NCBI GenBank assembly: GCA_020796225.1 | Contig: CM036771.1 | Location: 26,394,176 to 26,458,175, forward strand | DNA from: Arion vulgaris | Taxonomy: Eukaryota > Mollusca > Gastropoda > Stylommatophora > Arionidae | Direction: 5' to 3' | DNA length: 64,000 nucleotides | Shown: positions 44,066-55,442 of the stretch, one piece after another | Layout: each line of letters begins with the position of its first letter | How positions within the stretch are numbered: position 1 is the first letter of the stretch | The notes under the pieces: generated by a model | What the model saw: only the letters and a program-made list of their open reading frames with translations | Databases searched by the model: none | What the model was told of the DNA's origin: nothing | Translations under genes and position numbers: made by a program

Positions 44066-44394
44066 AGTTTTCTTCACCTAGTTATATATGTACACACACT
44101 CACAGGCAGCACACACAAAATGTATGTTATAAATGCAGAATTGTGGAAGAGACATGTTAGAATGATTCAACTAATGTTGTAACTAGAAGTTAGTCAGAAA
44201 CATAAGCTTAGTAACGATGCAAGCAAGTAACTATAAATAAGTTGAGTAACATTCCGACAGTAAGCTGATATTTCTTTACAATTGTTAACAAGGTTTGGTC
44301 TGTAAATCACATTCAATTATTTTAAATATTTACTATAAGCTGAAATTTATCAAGTCTTTTAGCTTGTGATAACAATCCCTTTTTCTTTTCTTTA

Positions 44395-44720
44395 ATCAAG
44401 TTTTGCCTCACACCGTCAAGATAAGAAGAGATTTCTAGAACAGGCTTTTGTGTGCGCTTAATATGTAGTGTTTTTCAATGCCTCTGTTATTTTTTATGTC
44501 CACCTTTTGCATGGATGGCCTTTTTGCTTTGTATCCACTGTATCAGGGGAGTAGCATTCCTCTTCGAGGTGTACTGTCTGTTGGTAATCTGCTTATGTGG
44601 CTGAACCATTTAATTTATTGTTCCTTGATCAAGTTCAGTACTGATGTTGTACCAACTTTTCTCCTGATGTCTTCATTTCTAAATCAGTCTCTTCTTGATA
44701 CCCCCAGCATTCAGCCGGCT
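44395..44720 (-). mobile_element. LINE 3' end
   Basis: Reverse copy of the 8390-8765 family: the 3' UTR block at 44400-44450, and minus-strand peptides with NQSLL-reversed RDxxRNEDI..K and IKWFSHI-type RT C-terminus. Confidence 0.7.
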
Positions 44721-45054
44721 GGGTGGAGGGAGATGATATGCTATCCAACACATTGTGTGAAATCGCAGTCGATTTGCTCTGGAGAATCGGTTGATTTCTT
44801 TGTATGGTACCTTGCGACCATGTGGGCTCAACGTATTACATTCCTATGCTTCTTAGTACTTTCTCTTCCCATGCCTTGTAATCTATATTGGTATATGTGG
44901 CATGTATTCAAGTTATATATTTACTAGATTTTTCATTGTTTCTCTTCCGTTCTATTTCTAGTTTTTATGTGTGTTTTTGTGTTACATTTATTTCGTTTTC
45001 GTTTTTATTCCCAGATTTTCATTAGAAACGTTTGTATTTAGTCGTCCATTTGTT

Positions 45055-45215
45055 TTTAAAATTTGTCACTCCTGTTGTTCGTTTGCTTGATAAAGGCCTT
45101 GTTGGTCGAAACGTTGCTGTATTTTGTCATTGTTTTTGTAATTTGTAAAACTACAGTACTTTGTGATTACGTGTTTTACCAATCAAATAGTTTTACTGCA
45201 GTCTCATCTATTTTG
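45055..45215 (+). mobile_element. Penelope-like element end (plus orientation)
   Basis: GTCACTCCTGTTGTTCGTTT, GCTTGATAAAGGCCTTGTTG, GTCGAAACGTTGCTGTATTT and ACTACAGTACTTTGTGATTA match the reverse complement of 41545-41765. The two copies are about 3.3 kb apart and opposed. Confidence 0.55.
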
Positions 45216-45334
45216 TGAAAAAGGAGCATTAGAACATTGACACATGTAGGATAGAGCACACATGGACTTGTCAATGTGTGAGGATACCAATCAGGATTAT
45301 GGATTTGAGATTAACTCAACAGATCTAATTTTTC

Positions 45335-45790
45335 TCTCTCTCTTTAGACTGTTACACCCTTGGCGTTTAGGGCAACAACAAACGCACACTATTCTTCTCT
45401 TTTCATGGTCTTCCTCTGTATTGTGTTCGAGCTATGATTCATTTCTTTCAGTTCTTGCTCTATCGTTCTGCTCCAGGTTGTCTTGGGTCTTCCACGTTTT
45501 CGCTTACCCTCTGGAGTCCATCTCCGTGCAGTTTTCGTGTCAGAGCCAGTCTCCATGCGCATCACATGCCCGATCCATCTCCAGTATAGTCTTCAGATGA
45601 TGGTGCTCATTTTCTCTTGTTGACCTCGTGCGAGCAGCTTTTGGTTAGAGATAGTATTTGGCCAGAACACATAAGATTTTTCGCAAACATGTTGTATGAA
45701 GGGTGTAGATTTTGGACATTGTTCTGTCATTCTCCAGCATTCTGATTCGTATAGCAAAGTTTATAACAGATCTAATAAGTCCTCCCAAAT
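45335..45790 (-). mobile_element. LINE reverse-transcriptase C-terminal fragment
   Basis: Minus-strand peptides in broken frames: ILEMDRACDAHGDWL, DNLEQNDRARTERNE and a CVCCCPKRQGC-like end. The end matches the plus copy at 57350-57510 (VYVCCCPKRQG). Confidence 0.65.
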
Positions 45791-45920
45791 TCTTAAGACT
45801 CCAAATTCGTGTATTCAGGTTTAAAAAATAATCTGCTGATATCAGAACAGTTAAGTTATTTATCTACAAAATGACATCTGAATCTTTAAATTCTGTTGAT
45901 ATATCTGTTGATTTACTTAC

Positions 45921-46107
45921 TTGTATAGCAAATGACAGGGCCATGCCTGCTTGAGAACTGTTCTCAGAGTCCAATGTAAACACAATGAGAAATCCTGTTG
46001 CTCCTGTGACAATAATGGTCATACAATCAAGGAATACAGCCAGCCATCGATTGGCTGCATAAAACAGGAAAAATGGGACGCTATTGCGATCCAGCAAGTC
46101 ACAGAAT
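45921..46107 (-). CDS. ABCC5: ABCC5-like exon: late TMD2 helices
   Basis: A 187-bp exon after acceptor GTTATTTCAG and before donor GTAAGT. It encodes FCDLLDRNSVPFFLFYAANR, WLAVFLDCMTIIVTGATGFL, IVFTLDSENSSQAGMALSFA and IQ. NRWLAVRLD-like and AGMALSFAIQ-like segments match the ABCC family around the last two membrane helices. Confidence 0.95.
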
Positions 46108-46849
46108 CTGAAATAACATGACAAGGTAACCTTACTTAGACAATGGTTTTTTATTATGACAGCTAACAATGGTTCATAGAACAATGACAAACCATGGTAT
46201 ATTTTCTAGTGACTGCACAGAAACATGAATGGTGTAATGAAGGATAGGTGTATTTTTGAGTTCTAGATTGTGAATCTTACATGGCATAGAATGGATGAAA
46301 ACAAGACTATTCACTCACTATCTAGAGCAATGTGACCAGAAAGACATGGTAGAATGGTATGCTGTCAGAGCAATTTTTTCTAGGTAAATGTTGGAAAAAT
46401 GAATTGGAGGAAGATGATTTTGTAGGAATGGATGAGATCAAGTATGCAATATGATGGACACAAAAAAACCAGTACAGCAGGTCCAGATGGCATGAGGTAA
46501 GATGACATTGGCAAGTTTTATGATGAGGAGTTGGGGGAACTGTCTGTGGCACGATTTTGTAGTTAATGGAACAAAAAGTGGTGCAAGTAATGTTAGTAAC
46601 AGATTACATGAGTATGCTTAGGTGGATGAATGCAGATAAGTTTAAAACACTGAATGGATAGATTGTATTCAGCAGTCCTGCCTCAAAAAACTATCTTGAC
46701 TCTACACACCTGGATATGTTGAGACAAAGGAAAAGCAGAAAAACTGCCTGGTGAAACATTTACTGAGAGAAAAGCATAGACAGCATCAACATCATCCAAA
46801 CATGATGAAACAGAACTACCAGAAACATTGAACCATCAGATTGAAATTG

Positions 46850-47065
46850 GGGTAAAACAACGTAAGTACTGCCTGCAGAGTGGAGAGAGATGATATGCTA
46901 ACCAACACCATGTGTGAAACTTGAGCATTCGAGTACTGAAATGATTGTTACATCATTTAAAGATAGAGCACACCTGGACTTGACATTATGTGAGAATATT
47001 GATCAGGTTTATGGGTTTGAAATGAACTCAATAGACTTAAGAAATCCCCCATAATTCTTAAGTTC
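46850..47065 (+). mobile_element. Dispersed repeat fragment
   Basis: AGAGAGATGATATGCTAACC and TAGAGCACACCTGGACTTGA recur at 44725-44790 and 45240-45330, and weakly at 32812-32880. Unclassified. Confidence 0.5.
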
Positions 47066-47260
47066 ATTGTATTTAGCTTTAACAAATAGTTGTGTTGATC
47101 TCAGAGCAAGCGACAATCAATTTGAACTGTGCAACAACAAGCAGATCAGAGCAAGTACTGCTGTGCATAAAAGTTTGACTTCATAAGACACACCAGGTAA
47201 TGATAAACTTAATTTTTTTTAACAAGTCACTTTGCAACTATTCAATTTAAAAAAACTTAC

Positions 47261-47543
47261 TTCAGATAAAAACGTTGTCCCTGATTAAATGAGTTGATAG
47301 TTGCAATGCCTTCCACAGATGCTGCCAGGTGGCTGAGATATGGTGCCCTAGTTATATTGTCCATGAACTTTAATTTTTGTAAGATTGGAGCAAACATGTG
47401 TGCTAGGATCCCAACTGTGACCACCAGAGGAATAATTGCAAGAAGGTCCCAGGGGAACACAACAGAGATGAGAGCAAGGGCAGATAGCACAAGAAAAACA
47501 TTCTGGAGAGAGAGTTCACAATTGGCAGGCAGGCGAACATCAA
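47261..47543 (-). CDS. ABCC5: ABCC5-like exon: TMD2 helices and coupling region
   Basis: A 283-bp exon after acceptor TTATTTCAG and before donor GTAAGT. It continues DE|IDVRLPANCELSLQNVF, then two hydrophobic segments (LVLSALALISVVFPWDLLAI and IPLVVTVGILAHMFA). The cytoplasmic part is LKFMDNITRAPYLSHLAASV plus EGIATINSFNQGQRFYL. The DN.TR.P.LSH...S..G..TI..F motif is diagnostic for ABCC TMD2. Confidence 0.95.
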
Positions 47544-47839
47544 CTGAAATAAATTATTAAATTTGAACATAAATTAAAAATAAAGGTGCAACAATAGTTT
47601 ATAGATGTCATTCAAGGATCTGCTAAAACAGACAAATCACATTTTTTTATATAACTGATGAAAACATAAATTTGTAGCAAAAATAAACTGCAATACATAA
47701 AGAAACAAAGATACAAAATAGTAAATAAATATAATGTTACAGCCAATAGATCATCAGATGAAGTGAAAACATGCACACTAAAGTGGTATCAAAATGTGAA
47801 CAAACAATATTTTAAATTTGATTTAAAGTCATTTAAAGG

Positions 47840-48065
47840 ACATGGATTGGCTACTGTGTTTTCCCTGTGTCTTCCCATAGGACCCAGTCCATCTCTGCAT
47901 AAATTGCATGCCACCTGCTGAGAGTATTGCTCCATAACTCTTCTCAACAGTTCTAGAAATCTCCAGAAACAATTCACTCTTGAACTGAGCAATACAGTCT
48001 GGATTTGAATATACCGCCTCGGGAATGCAAAGTAAATGGTTTAACCACTCTGCCACAGAGAAAGT
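47840..48065 (-). mobile_element. tRNA-derived SINE
   Basis: Minus strand: CTGTGGCAGAGTGGTTAAAC (A-box region) and TATTCAAATCCAGAC (B-box), then a body shared with 43090-43288. Confidence 0.75.
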
Positions 48066-48249
48066 GAATGTTATTTACTCATACATAACAATGGAGACTG
48101 TTTGAGATGCAAGATGAAATCATATAGCTGGATATGTCATTTGGTCAGGACAAGATTGGAAAATATATAAGGGCTAGCAAGTATATAAATAAATAAGATG
48201 CACAGGGCAGAGATAGGGATATAATTGTTTTCAAACTTGAATATTAATC

Positions 48250-48500
48250 GCCGGTGTATTGTCGGGGTCTGCAAGAGGAGCAAAGAATAGTACCAATGTG
48301 ACCTACAAAACATGTTGAAACACGCAACTGAGGTAGGGGCCTAGGGAAGCTATCCTAGTAAAGAAAAAGTATAGTAGAAATCAGATGTGTTGGCCTACTT
48401 GATGTCGCATAGCTGGCACATCGTACAGTCGCTCTTAGGCTCAGATCACACAAAGGGGTTTAACAAGTAGTCAATATGGAGCATTCGAAGAAGAAGAATA
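48250..48500 (+). mobile_element. (GAA)n-tailed SINE
   Basis: Plus orientation, ending GGAGCATTCGAAGAAGAAGA. It has the TAGGGGCCTAGGGAAGCTAT and GTCGCTCTTAGGCTCAGATC blocks of the family bounded at 17264-17530. Confidence 0.85.
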
Positions 48501-48969
48501 TTAATTACTCTAATGAATCAGTCAACTTCAATCATTTGAGATTGGTTTACTGTTTTTTTAATTTTCAATTTGATATGCCAAGTGGGACTGCAACAGGTAT
48601 TTTGTTTATGACTCAAGATAGACAAAAAATGATTTAATATCCTGAAGACAACAAAAACTGTTTTATAATTACTATTGTTGTTAGTAATTTAAATAATGTT
48701 TGCTACTATTGGCACTGTTGGATCTATTGGTTACTTACAATGGTCTTACAATGCAATGGCTTACAATGCTATATTCACAAGATTAATAAATATTTGTTAC
48801 AGGTAGCCTTGTAACAATGTTGAATTCAATTTATTGTTAGTTAACAGAATCAAATTCATCTTACTAAAGACAGACATATAGGTAGGTGCACAGTAAGTTG
48901 TGCATAGATAGTGAATGGTATGCAAATATAAAAAGAATTAAGGGTGATAAAGATGACACAATGACTTAC

Positions 48970-49099
48970 TTTCATCTAGGTCTGCAGTAAAACGGTTGAG
49001 GATTATACCAATAGGAGTAGCATCAAAGAACTTCATTGGGCTTGTTAGTGTTTTTTCTATTAAGTGTTTGTGTAGAGAGCTTGAGGCTCGCAGCAAGAA
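48970..49099 (-). CDS. ABCC5: ABCC5-like exon: intracellular loop of TMD2
   Basis: A 130-bp exon after acceptor CCCTTCAG and before donor GTAAGT. It encodes FLLRASSSLHKHLIEKTLTS, PMKFFDATPIGIILNRFTAD and LDE. PM.FFD.TP.G.ILNRF is the conserved coupling-helix region of ABCC transmembrane domains. Ile replaces the more common Thr/Ser before Gly, and I where R is usual after G. Confidence 0.94.
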
Positions 49100-49109
49100 C
49101 TGAAGGGAA

Positions 49110-50090
49110 AAAATTACAAAGTTGACACATTATATCATAAATATAATTCATACAACAAATGCCATCATGTAGTATTTCATTTGCAGAATGTTACGCTCAT
49201 CACGGCCTGCCTGAAAAACTATCAATCTCTCCTTCTCTATCATCATGTTCAAAGTTTCTTTAATGTTATACTGCAATGAATATCTTGCTCTTCTAGGAAC
49301 ACTGATTTTCATTATTGTTCTTTCTAACCCATAGTGGAAGTGGAAAATGGTAACGTGGTGGCTCTCAGCTCAAATCAGCCTGATGCTGATCACATGACCC
49401 ATCATGTGTCATTGATCAAAGAGAAAAAGATATTTCCTAACAATGTATACCTCAACATAATATTAAAATGAGATCTTTACTTTCTGCATATCAATTTATT
49501 TAGATCCTTCAATATGTTTATAAAAGGAAGAAGAATAAATGTGTAAGAAAATGATCAATAATACAGATACTGATTAGTTTGTACATTATTGTGCTTTTTC
49601 ATTTTAATATTGAGTATGCTACCTGACATCATCTAGAAAAAGGCATTAAATGCGTAATCGAATCAGAATTTTTGGTGTGGTTTTTTATAAAACAATTTTA
49701 ACTCCATATTTGTCTGTAAATTACATGAAATAAATTTTAATATTTACTATATCAACTAAACATTCTAGTATTTGAGCTTGCAATAACTGTCATTTCATTT
49801 ATATACAAAATTAATATAATTCATCAAATTCAATTAAAGAGAAGAAAAACTACAACTTAATTTGTACATTCATTCAAAATTCCTGTTAATATAGGTAATG
49901 TTACAGTTTCATTGCATAGAGAGCAGATTTCTGGTGACCTTCTACATAGCTTAACATCTAGTTGTTGCTATGTTAATAAGATCTTGAACTGTTGAGAAGG
50001 CTGCTGTTTTGCAGCCAATGTCAAGTTCAGGAAAATGAATGTGATTTGTAGCTGTTGTGTGGTACTGCATAAGGTGTTTGTGACTGTTTA
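49110..50090. other. ABCC intron sequence, nothing recognised
   Basis: AT-rich intronic DNA between the 48970-49099 exon and the LINE remnant near 50300. No repeat family or conserved peptide was identified. Confidence 0.45.
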
Positions 50091-50299
50091 TGAGGATTCA
50101 ATAATAACTTGATAAGAAATCTGGTTGGGATTTTCCAACAAGCATACATGTTTGGGTCATTGTCAGACAAAATAGAACATACAGACAACTACTTTCAGTA
50201 AGTGGATGGAAGTTGAAGTCACTACTGCTGCCCTCCAGTAACTCTTTAAAACTCTGTTTATGGGCCATTATTAGTCTGACTCTAGGTTCACGCTTTGAA

Positions 50300-51275
50300 A
50301 GGACCAAAATGGCAATAATGACTGGCTGTTGTCTATCGAGGCTTCAAATCTCTGGGAACTTAGGTGAATCTACTTACCTAGACATGCAAATGTTTATGAT
50401 AATGAGAAAGCAGACATGCTTAAATCAGCAACATTGATTGTCTGGGAGTTGATGGATAGAGAAGATGAACTTTAGTTGGTTGAATCTACCCAGTGATATA
50501 AGGAGCTTGGAATCACACATTGCATATAACAAAATGGATTGATGAGAATTAGAATGAGGAGTGTGTTTAACTAGTAAGTCATGTAAACTATCAGCATTTA
50601 ATTCTTTAACATCTGCTGGTGGAACTGATTCACATATCAATCTGCTTAAAGTTCTAAAAATCTGGCCAGCAATGGCGGAATTCGGATGGCCATTCAGAGT
50701 CAGAACTGTTTGATTCTGAACACGACTTTGCTAGCGCATTTTCGCCATGTTTGGTTGGGTATTTTCCGGTTTCGTTTGCCGAGCTACTGAGTTAGTGCTC
50801 GAGCAACGCTGTGAGCTATGACTGTTCCATGGAATGCTTTTTGCTGTGTCAACCGTGCGTTTGTGTGTATTCAGAAAATGGCGGACAGCGGTTATGACGA
50901 ACAAGCTCAATCTGCCGTATGCAGTTATATTGCGAGTGCAGAAAACTGGATTTTGTCATGATTGATGTTCCCTTCAACAAGAATTGCAATTCAAGTGATG
51001 AACAGTTTTGTGTTGCTACATTAGCGACGGCCATATGCATTTTATGCGGTGCCGGTTTCTTTTTGTGGCAGCACGCGACTGTTTCATTCTAGAATTAGTT
51101 CACACAGGAAACATTTCACAGTTGTTAGCATTTCGTGTGATTTTCATTGGCACAGGAACGGAGCAATTATGGGGTGACCCGTTGCAATGAAGTTGGAACC
51201 GTACTTATGAACTATGAAAGTTCTGTAATATTGGTTCAATGACCAAATAAATAATTCTTTCTGTAGCTAGTCCTA
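50300..51275 (+). mobile_element. RNase H LINE 3' end, interrupted
   Basis: 50300-50655 carries the degraded RNase H and 3' end (GATAATGAGAAAGCAGACAT, AACATCTGCTGGTGGA). The terminal motif GTAATATTGGTTCAATGACC resumes at 51225, matching the uninterrupted copy at 40735-40765. The intervening 561 bp is a separate insertion. Confidence 0.7.
50656..51216 (+). mobile_element. CpG-rich 561-bp insertion with 8-bp target duplication, unclassified
   Basis: Flanked by AAAGTTCT at 50648-50655 and 51217-51224, inside a LINE 3' end. Markedly richer in G+C and CpG than its surroundings. A short frame begins at 50877 with MADSGYDEQAQSAVCSYIAS and stops; another frame has VPFNKNCNSSDEQFC. No terminal inverted repeats or A-tail were seen. 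An 8-bp duplication fits several DNA-transposon superfamilies; no assignment is made. Confidence 0.7.
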
Positions 51276-51319
51276 GGTAGATAAGCAGTATACCAGGAAT
51301 TTGTAAACATAATCAATCA

Positions 51320-51605
51320 ATCAATCAAGTGCCATGCCTGCCGGCGTAGGCGATCATGTCTCTCCACAACTCTCTTTGCTTGGTGCATGTAATCAGTTCT
51401 GACGTCGATATTTTGTCGAACCATGATGTCAGGCCATCCAACATCTTCTCCCTCTGTCTTCCACGATCTCTCCTTCCCTGAATTTTACCTGTAGTCACCA
51501 AATGTTCTAAACCTTCTCTTCGCATTATATGCCCGAAGAACCTTGATTGTCGGATTGTTATTCTTTTGATAAGGTTTCTTTGTGTGCAGACCTGATTTAA
51601 ATCAA
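51320..51605 (-). mobile_element. LINE 3' end
   Basis: Minus strand encodes NLIKRITIRQSRFFGHIMRR, EGLEHLVTTGKIQGRRDRGR, KMLDGLTSWFDKISTSELIT and REMWRDMIAYAGRHG-like end. An open frame runs from it into the ABCC exon 51631-51789, which is coincidental. Confidence 0.88.
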
Positions 51606-51630
51606 TACATTTACTAAAAAAAAGACTTAC

Positions 51631-51789
51631 CTTAGCAAATATAAATGATCTTGCTACAAGAATAATGAGCATGGCTAAAAGCAACATGCCATATATAAGT
51701 GCATAAGTGTTCCTATCTGGGTTGTTTACTACACTATAAATCATCTCAGCATCATGGACAGCACTGTTGCTATGAGTAAAATTTAAATT
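51631..51789 (-). CDS. ABCC5: ABCC5-like exon: extracellular loop and second TMD2 helix
   Basis: A 159-bp phase-0 exon after acceptor ATTTTTCAG and before donor GTAAGT. It starts NLNFTHSNSAVHD; the NFT sequon lies in the loop between the first two TMD2 helices, which is often N-glycosylated in MRPs. YALIYGMLLLAMLIILVARS and FIFAK follow as a membrane helix. Confidence 0.9.
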
Positions 51790-52104
51790 CTGAAAAATAA
51801 AATTGAATTTAGTGAACTAACACCAAACTTAAAATAAAAACACACAAAATATCTAATTCATTTACTATATTTTATTTTTTAAACCACACAAACACTCAAG
51901 CATGTTACAGATGCATATACAATTTGCAGATTCTTAAGGGGGAATACTGCTCAAGAAATTATTTTTGTTGCTTGCATATTAAGATAGAATTTGTATAACA
52001 ATTTTGAAAGATTATGACCTAAAAGAGTAGAAAAAGGTTAGTTTACAAAAATATGACAAAGCGTTGCCATGGAAACAATACAAAATGGCCACCAAACACC
52101 AAAT

Positions 52105-52350
52105 TTTCAATCCCCCCAAGACTCTGAATAAAGAATAGAACCACTGTTACCTGTCATGCATGTCGTAAGAGGCGACTAAGGAGGTTTGGCTGAAATCTGA
52201 TGCATGTGTCCTAAACGTGTAGAAGTCTATGCGTTTAGGGGCCCACCAAACCAATGTGCAACGTATACACGTTCTTGGCAAAGATCAAACATATCACAAA
52301 GAGTGATTAAAATTGGTCGTAAGAACGAACGCAAAGAAGAAGAATGTAAA
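52105..52350 (+). mobile_element. (GAA)n-tailed SINE, subfamily 2
   Basis: Has the clear core CATGTCGTAAGAGGCGACTA, then GGGGCCCACCAAACCAATGT, AACGTATACACGTTCTTGGC and ends CGCAAAGAAGAAGAATG. Reverse copy at 63815-64000. Confidence 0.85.
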
Positions 52351-52779
52351 TGAATTATATTTTCACTCTAATGTGAGCAATTGTAATATCTAAAATATTA
52401 CACAAGCTTTTTAGCATATATTAAATATTACTTGTTAAATAAATGTTTGGGTAAACACACCCTCCAAAATTAGGTCATAAAAAGCTTTAGACTGCTCTAA
52501 AACATAAATTATACATCATTTCTAAAAAAGCCTGTGTAATTATTTAGATAGATATGTACAGAGTCAGCATGCAAAATTTGTAGTGCCTAACTATTCTCAG
52601 AACTGAGCCTTAGCGATTTGAATGTTAGTTATTTTAGTAACAATTTACTACAAATTTCTTGACCCATTTCCCTTAACATTTGTCATCACATAATAAATGT
52701 ACTTCACATATCTCTAGTGTGCAGGAGGCATGAGGGCCACTTCCTTTCCTCAAATGTGGAATGTCAAGTGTGAGATGGA

Positions 52780-53035
52780 ACAGACAACCCTCTTGTACAA
52801 AGTGAAATTCCAAACTCTTTAAATTGCTAGAAAGATCCAATGTCAATTTTAATGTCTTCATCTAACAGGTGGTCACCGAGACACCAAAGGACATCCCCTT
52901 ATTGATCTTAAAGTCCTCAATAATTGATACTGTTGATGCGTCTGCCTGCTTTTTCATTGCTGCAAATACATACATGTCCATGACAGTTTATCTATATAAG
53001 CCCTATATATTGTAAGTTTCTGACACCCACTGATA
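52780..53035 (-). mobile_element. RNase H LINE fragment
   Basis: Minus-strand degraded copy of the GNERADRLA region (TGTCATGGACATGTATGTAT, CATCTGTTAGATGAAGACAT). It ends within 100 bp of the ABCC exon 53128-53327. Confidence 0.6.
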
Positions 53036-53127
53036 CTGCAACCTGCCATTTTTAGGCTTAAAAAAAAGATGAAATAGCAATGATAACATAACTGACAGAA
53101 TGATAGGGTAAAAAATATTATCCTTAC

Positions 53128-53327
53128 CCCTTGACCTGCTCCCTGTTTGAGCCAGTAAGCTAAATAACCTGTTGTTACTGACTGGATAGCAATGCTGACA
53201 AAATAGCTGACCAGTAAAAATATAAATATAGCAACACCACCCATGGCTTTGATATAAATCCAGTATGTTCTTGCTCTAACATGACAGTCTGGACTTTTCT
53301 GGAACACTACCAGATCTTCAACATCCA
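53128..53327 (-). CDS. ABCC5: ABCC5-like exon: first helix of TMD2
   Basis: A 200-bp exon after acceptor GCTTTCAG and before donor GTAAGG. It encodes an acidic start (VDVEDLVVFQKSPDC), VRARTYWIYIKAMGGVA, a long hydrophobic helix (IFIFLLVSYFVSIAIQS) and TGYLAYWLKQGAGQG. The YW.YIKA.GG...YWLKQG pattern is characteristic of the ABCC5/ABCC4 entry into TMD2. Confidence 0.92.
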
Positions 53328-53554
53328 CTGAAAGCAACAAAATTAGTCATCAAATCATAAATATAGTAATATATCTGTATAATATTAATGGGCTGAGAAG
53401 TTTGTAAAAATATATTGCATAGATTATGGTATTTTATATAGTTTTAAAAAAGATGATTTTTTAAAAAATACCATGAACAGCTAAAATAAAGATGTGATTG
53501 GGGAGGTCTCATTGATTGATAGATTGATTGATAGGACCACCGCTCGAGTGGTTA

Positions 53555-54010
53555 CCAGCGCCCAAATTGGGGTGCAAAGAATAGAACCAATGTTACCTGC
53601 CACGCATGTCGTAAGAGGCAACTAAGGAGGTTGGGCATGGGGCTAGCTACCCCAAACCACAAAAAAACACCAGATGGCTACAGAACAGAGAGCGAACCAA
53701 GTAAACGCTGGCTGAAACCGGACACATTGCCGAAGGATAAGCACCAGAGCTCCAAATGGTGCTGAAGATGTGACGTAAAACATAACAATGCTAAGGCTGC
53801 ATGAATCAGATTTCACATGAATAGAATTTATGGGGAGGTCTGGTACATCGGTCTGAGCGGTGATCGCGAGAGAGAGAAAGATAGGACCATCAACATTGCA
53901 CTTTGGTGTATATCCATGTGTACTCCGATCTATTTCTTACACAGGAAGACCCCAGCAGTAGTGCACAAACTCTGTAGTACAGATTAGGGTCCCCTAAGGT
54001 GAGGCAGGTG
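53555..54010 (+). mobile_element. Composite of SINE core and dispersed repeats
   Basis: 53565-53640 has ACGCATGTCGTAAGAGGCAA (SINE core). 53685-53770 is the inverse of 28690-28870, and 53880-54010 is a third, partial copy of the 16620-17140 repeat. Confidence 0.65.
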
Positions 54011-54284
54011 CATAAACGGTTTCATCAATTAGTTTATTTGTTATGTAGGGGATTAAAGTCTCTTTAAGCTGAGGCACGCTCTTTTCAACCTAAGGACATG
54101 CCATTTATTGGTTATATAAGAGCGTGTAGAACAACAAATATGAAAAATAAGAATTAATTACTATCGGAGAATCAACGACAATTTACCAATACTAATGAAT
54201 TAGCTTAGAAACAAGGGAACTAATCAATAAACTTTGAAACATAAGAGGAGTCTATTGCTTTTTGAGCAGGTACTGAGAAGAAAA

Positions 54285-54590
54285 ATGTATCAAATTTTAT
54301 AAGAAAGCGCCGCTGGAACTACATCGGCCACACACTTAGAATGGATGAGAGAAGACTCCCTTACCAATCCCTCATATGGACACCAGAGGAAAAAGAAAAC
54401 GAGGAAGACCAAGAGAGACTCTGCGTAGAACCATCACCAGAGAAGGCTCAACGATGGGCCTAGTAAACATTAAAGACCTAAAACAGATAGCAACGAACCG
54501 CAAGACATGGAGAACTATGACCTCTGCCCCGCCCACAGGCCCAAGAGGAAAGACTAACTAACTAAGAAGAAGACTGTTGGAGGATATCAT
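54285..54590 (+). mobile_element. LINE reverse-transcriptase C-terminal fragment
   Basis: RKRRWNYIGHTLRMDERRLP then, after a one-base shift, RGKRKRGRPRETLRRTITRE and GLVNIKDLKQIATNRKTWRT. This is the W.WIGH.LRR..GKRKRGRP..TWRR signature of CR1/L2/RTE-like LINEs. Confidence 0.9.
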
Positions 54591-55024
54591 AACAACAAAC
54601 AAAACTAATGGAATTAGAGAAAGCGGGTGATAAAGTGTGAAATAAATTGTGCTACTTTACAGCAATGCTGTATCTAGATGTAGTATCTGCACCTTGAAGC
54701 TCAGTGTATCAGATTTCAGAATGCACCTGATTGTTTGAATTCGTTCTCCCAGTTTTTTCATGATCATTGATTTGGCACGAGTTAAATTTAACATTTTATA
54801 TCTAACATTTTGTCAGGCCAAACTTTACAGACAGCTCTTTTAGATTTTTGATTATCAAGAGTACATGTATTTGTTTAACTTGAATACAGAATTTATGTTT
54901 GATTGTCCTTACTGCTAGACCTAACCTAACCAGAGTTCAGGTGTCACTGGAAAATTGTTTTTCTTTACGGAGCAACAAAAAAAAAACAAGCACTTTCAGA
55001 GAGTGAGATGAGTATCATACTTCA

Positions 55025-55295
55025 AGACCACCATCAATCAATCAAATCCCATGCCTGCCAACATAAGTGATCATGTCTCTCCATAACTCTCTCCTCAGTG
55101 CAGTTAATCAGTTCTGACGTTAATCTTTTGTTGAACCACAGTGTCAGACCATCCAACATCTTCTCCGACAACTGTCTTCCACGATCTCTCCTTCCTGAAT
55201 TTTACCTGTTGTCACCAAATATTGAAACCTCCTCTTCGCATTATATTCCTGAAGAAAATTGATTGTCTGATTCTTATTATTTTGATACCACTAAT
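55025..55295 (-). mobile_element. LINE 3'-end fragment
   Basis: Minus copy of the 51320-51605 family with small indels (CACGATCTCTCCTTCCTGAA, TTACCTGTTGTCACCAAAT in +). Confidence 0.75.
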
Positions 55296-55442
55296 ACCCA
55301 AGCCAATTAATCAATAGTCAAATAAAACATGAACAAAATATAACAACATGCTTTTACTATTAATATATAGTTTGATTGCCACCTGTCTTATTATCAAATG
55401 AATGAAACAACACTTGTTAACTTAACACATTCATGTGCATAC

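Noticed and set aside
51325..51744. 139-codon minus-strand ORF joining an ABCC segment to a LINE end
   Set aside because: The ABCC exon has a clear donor (GCTAAG|GTAAGTC) at 51630; read-through into LINE sequence is chance.
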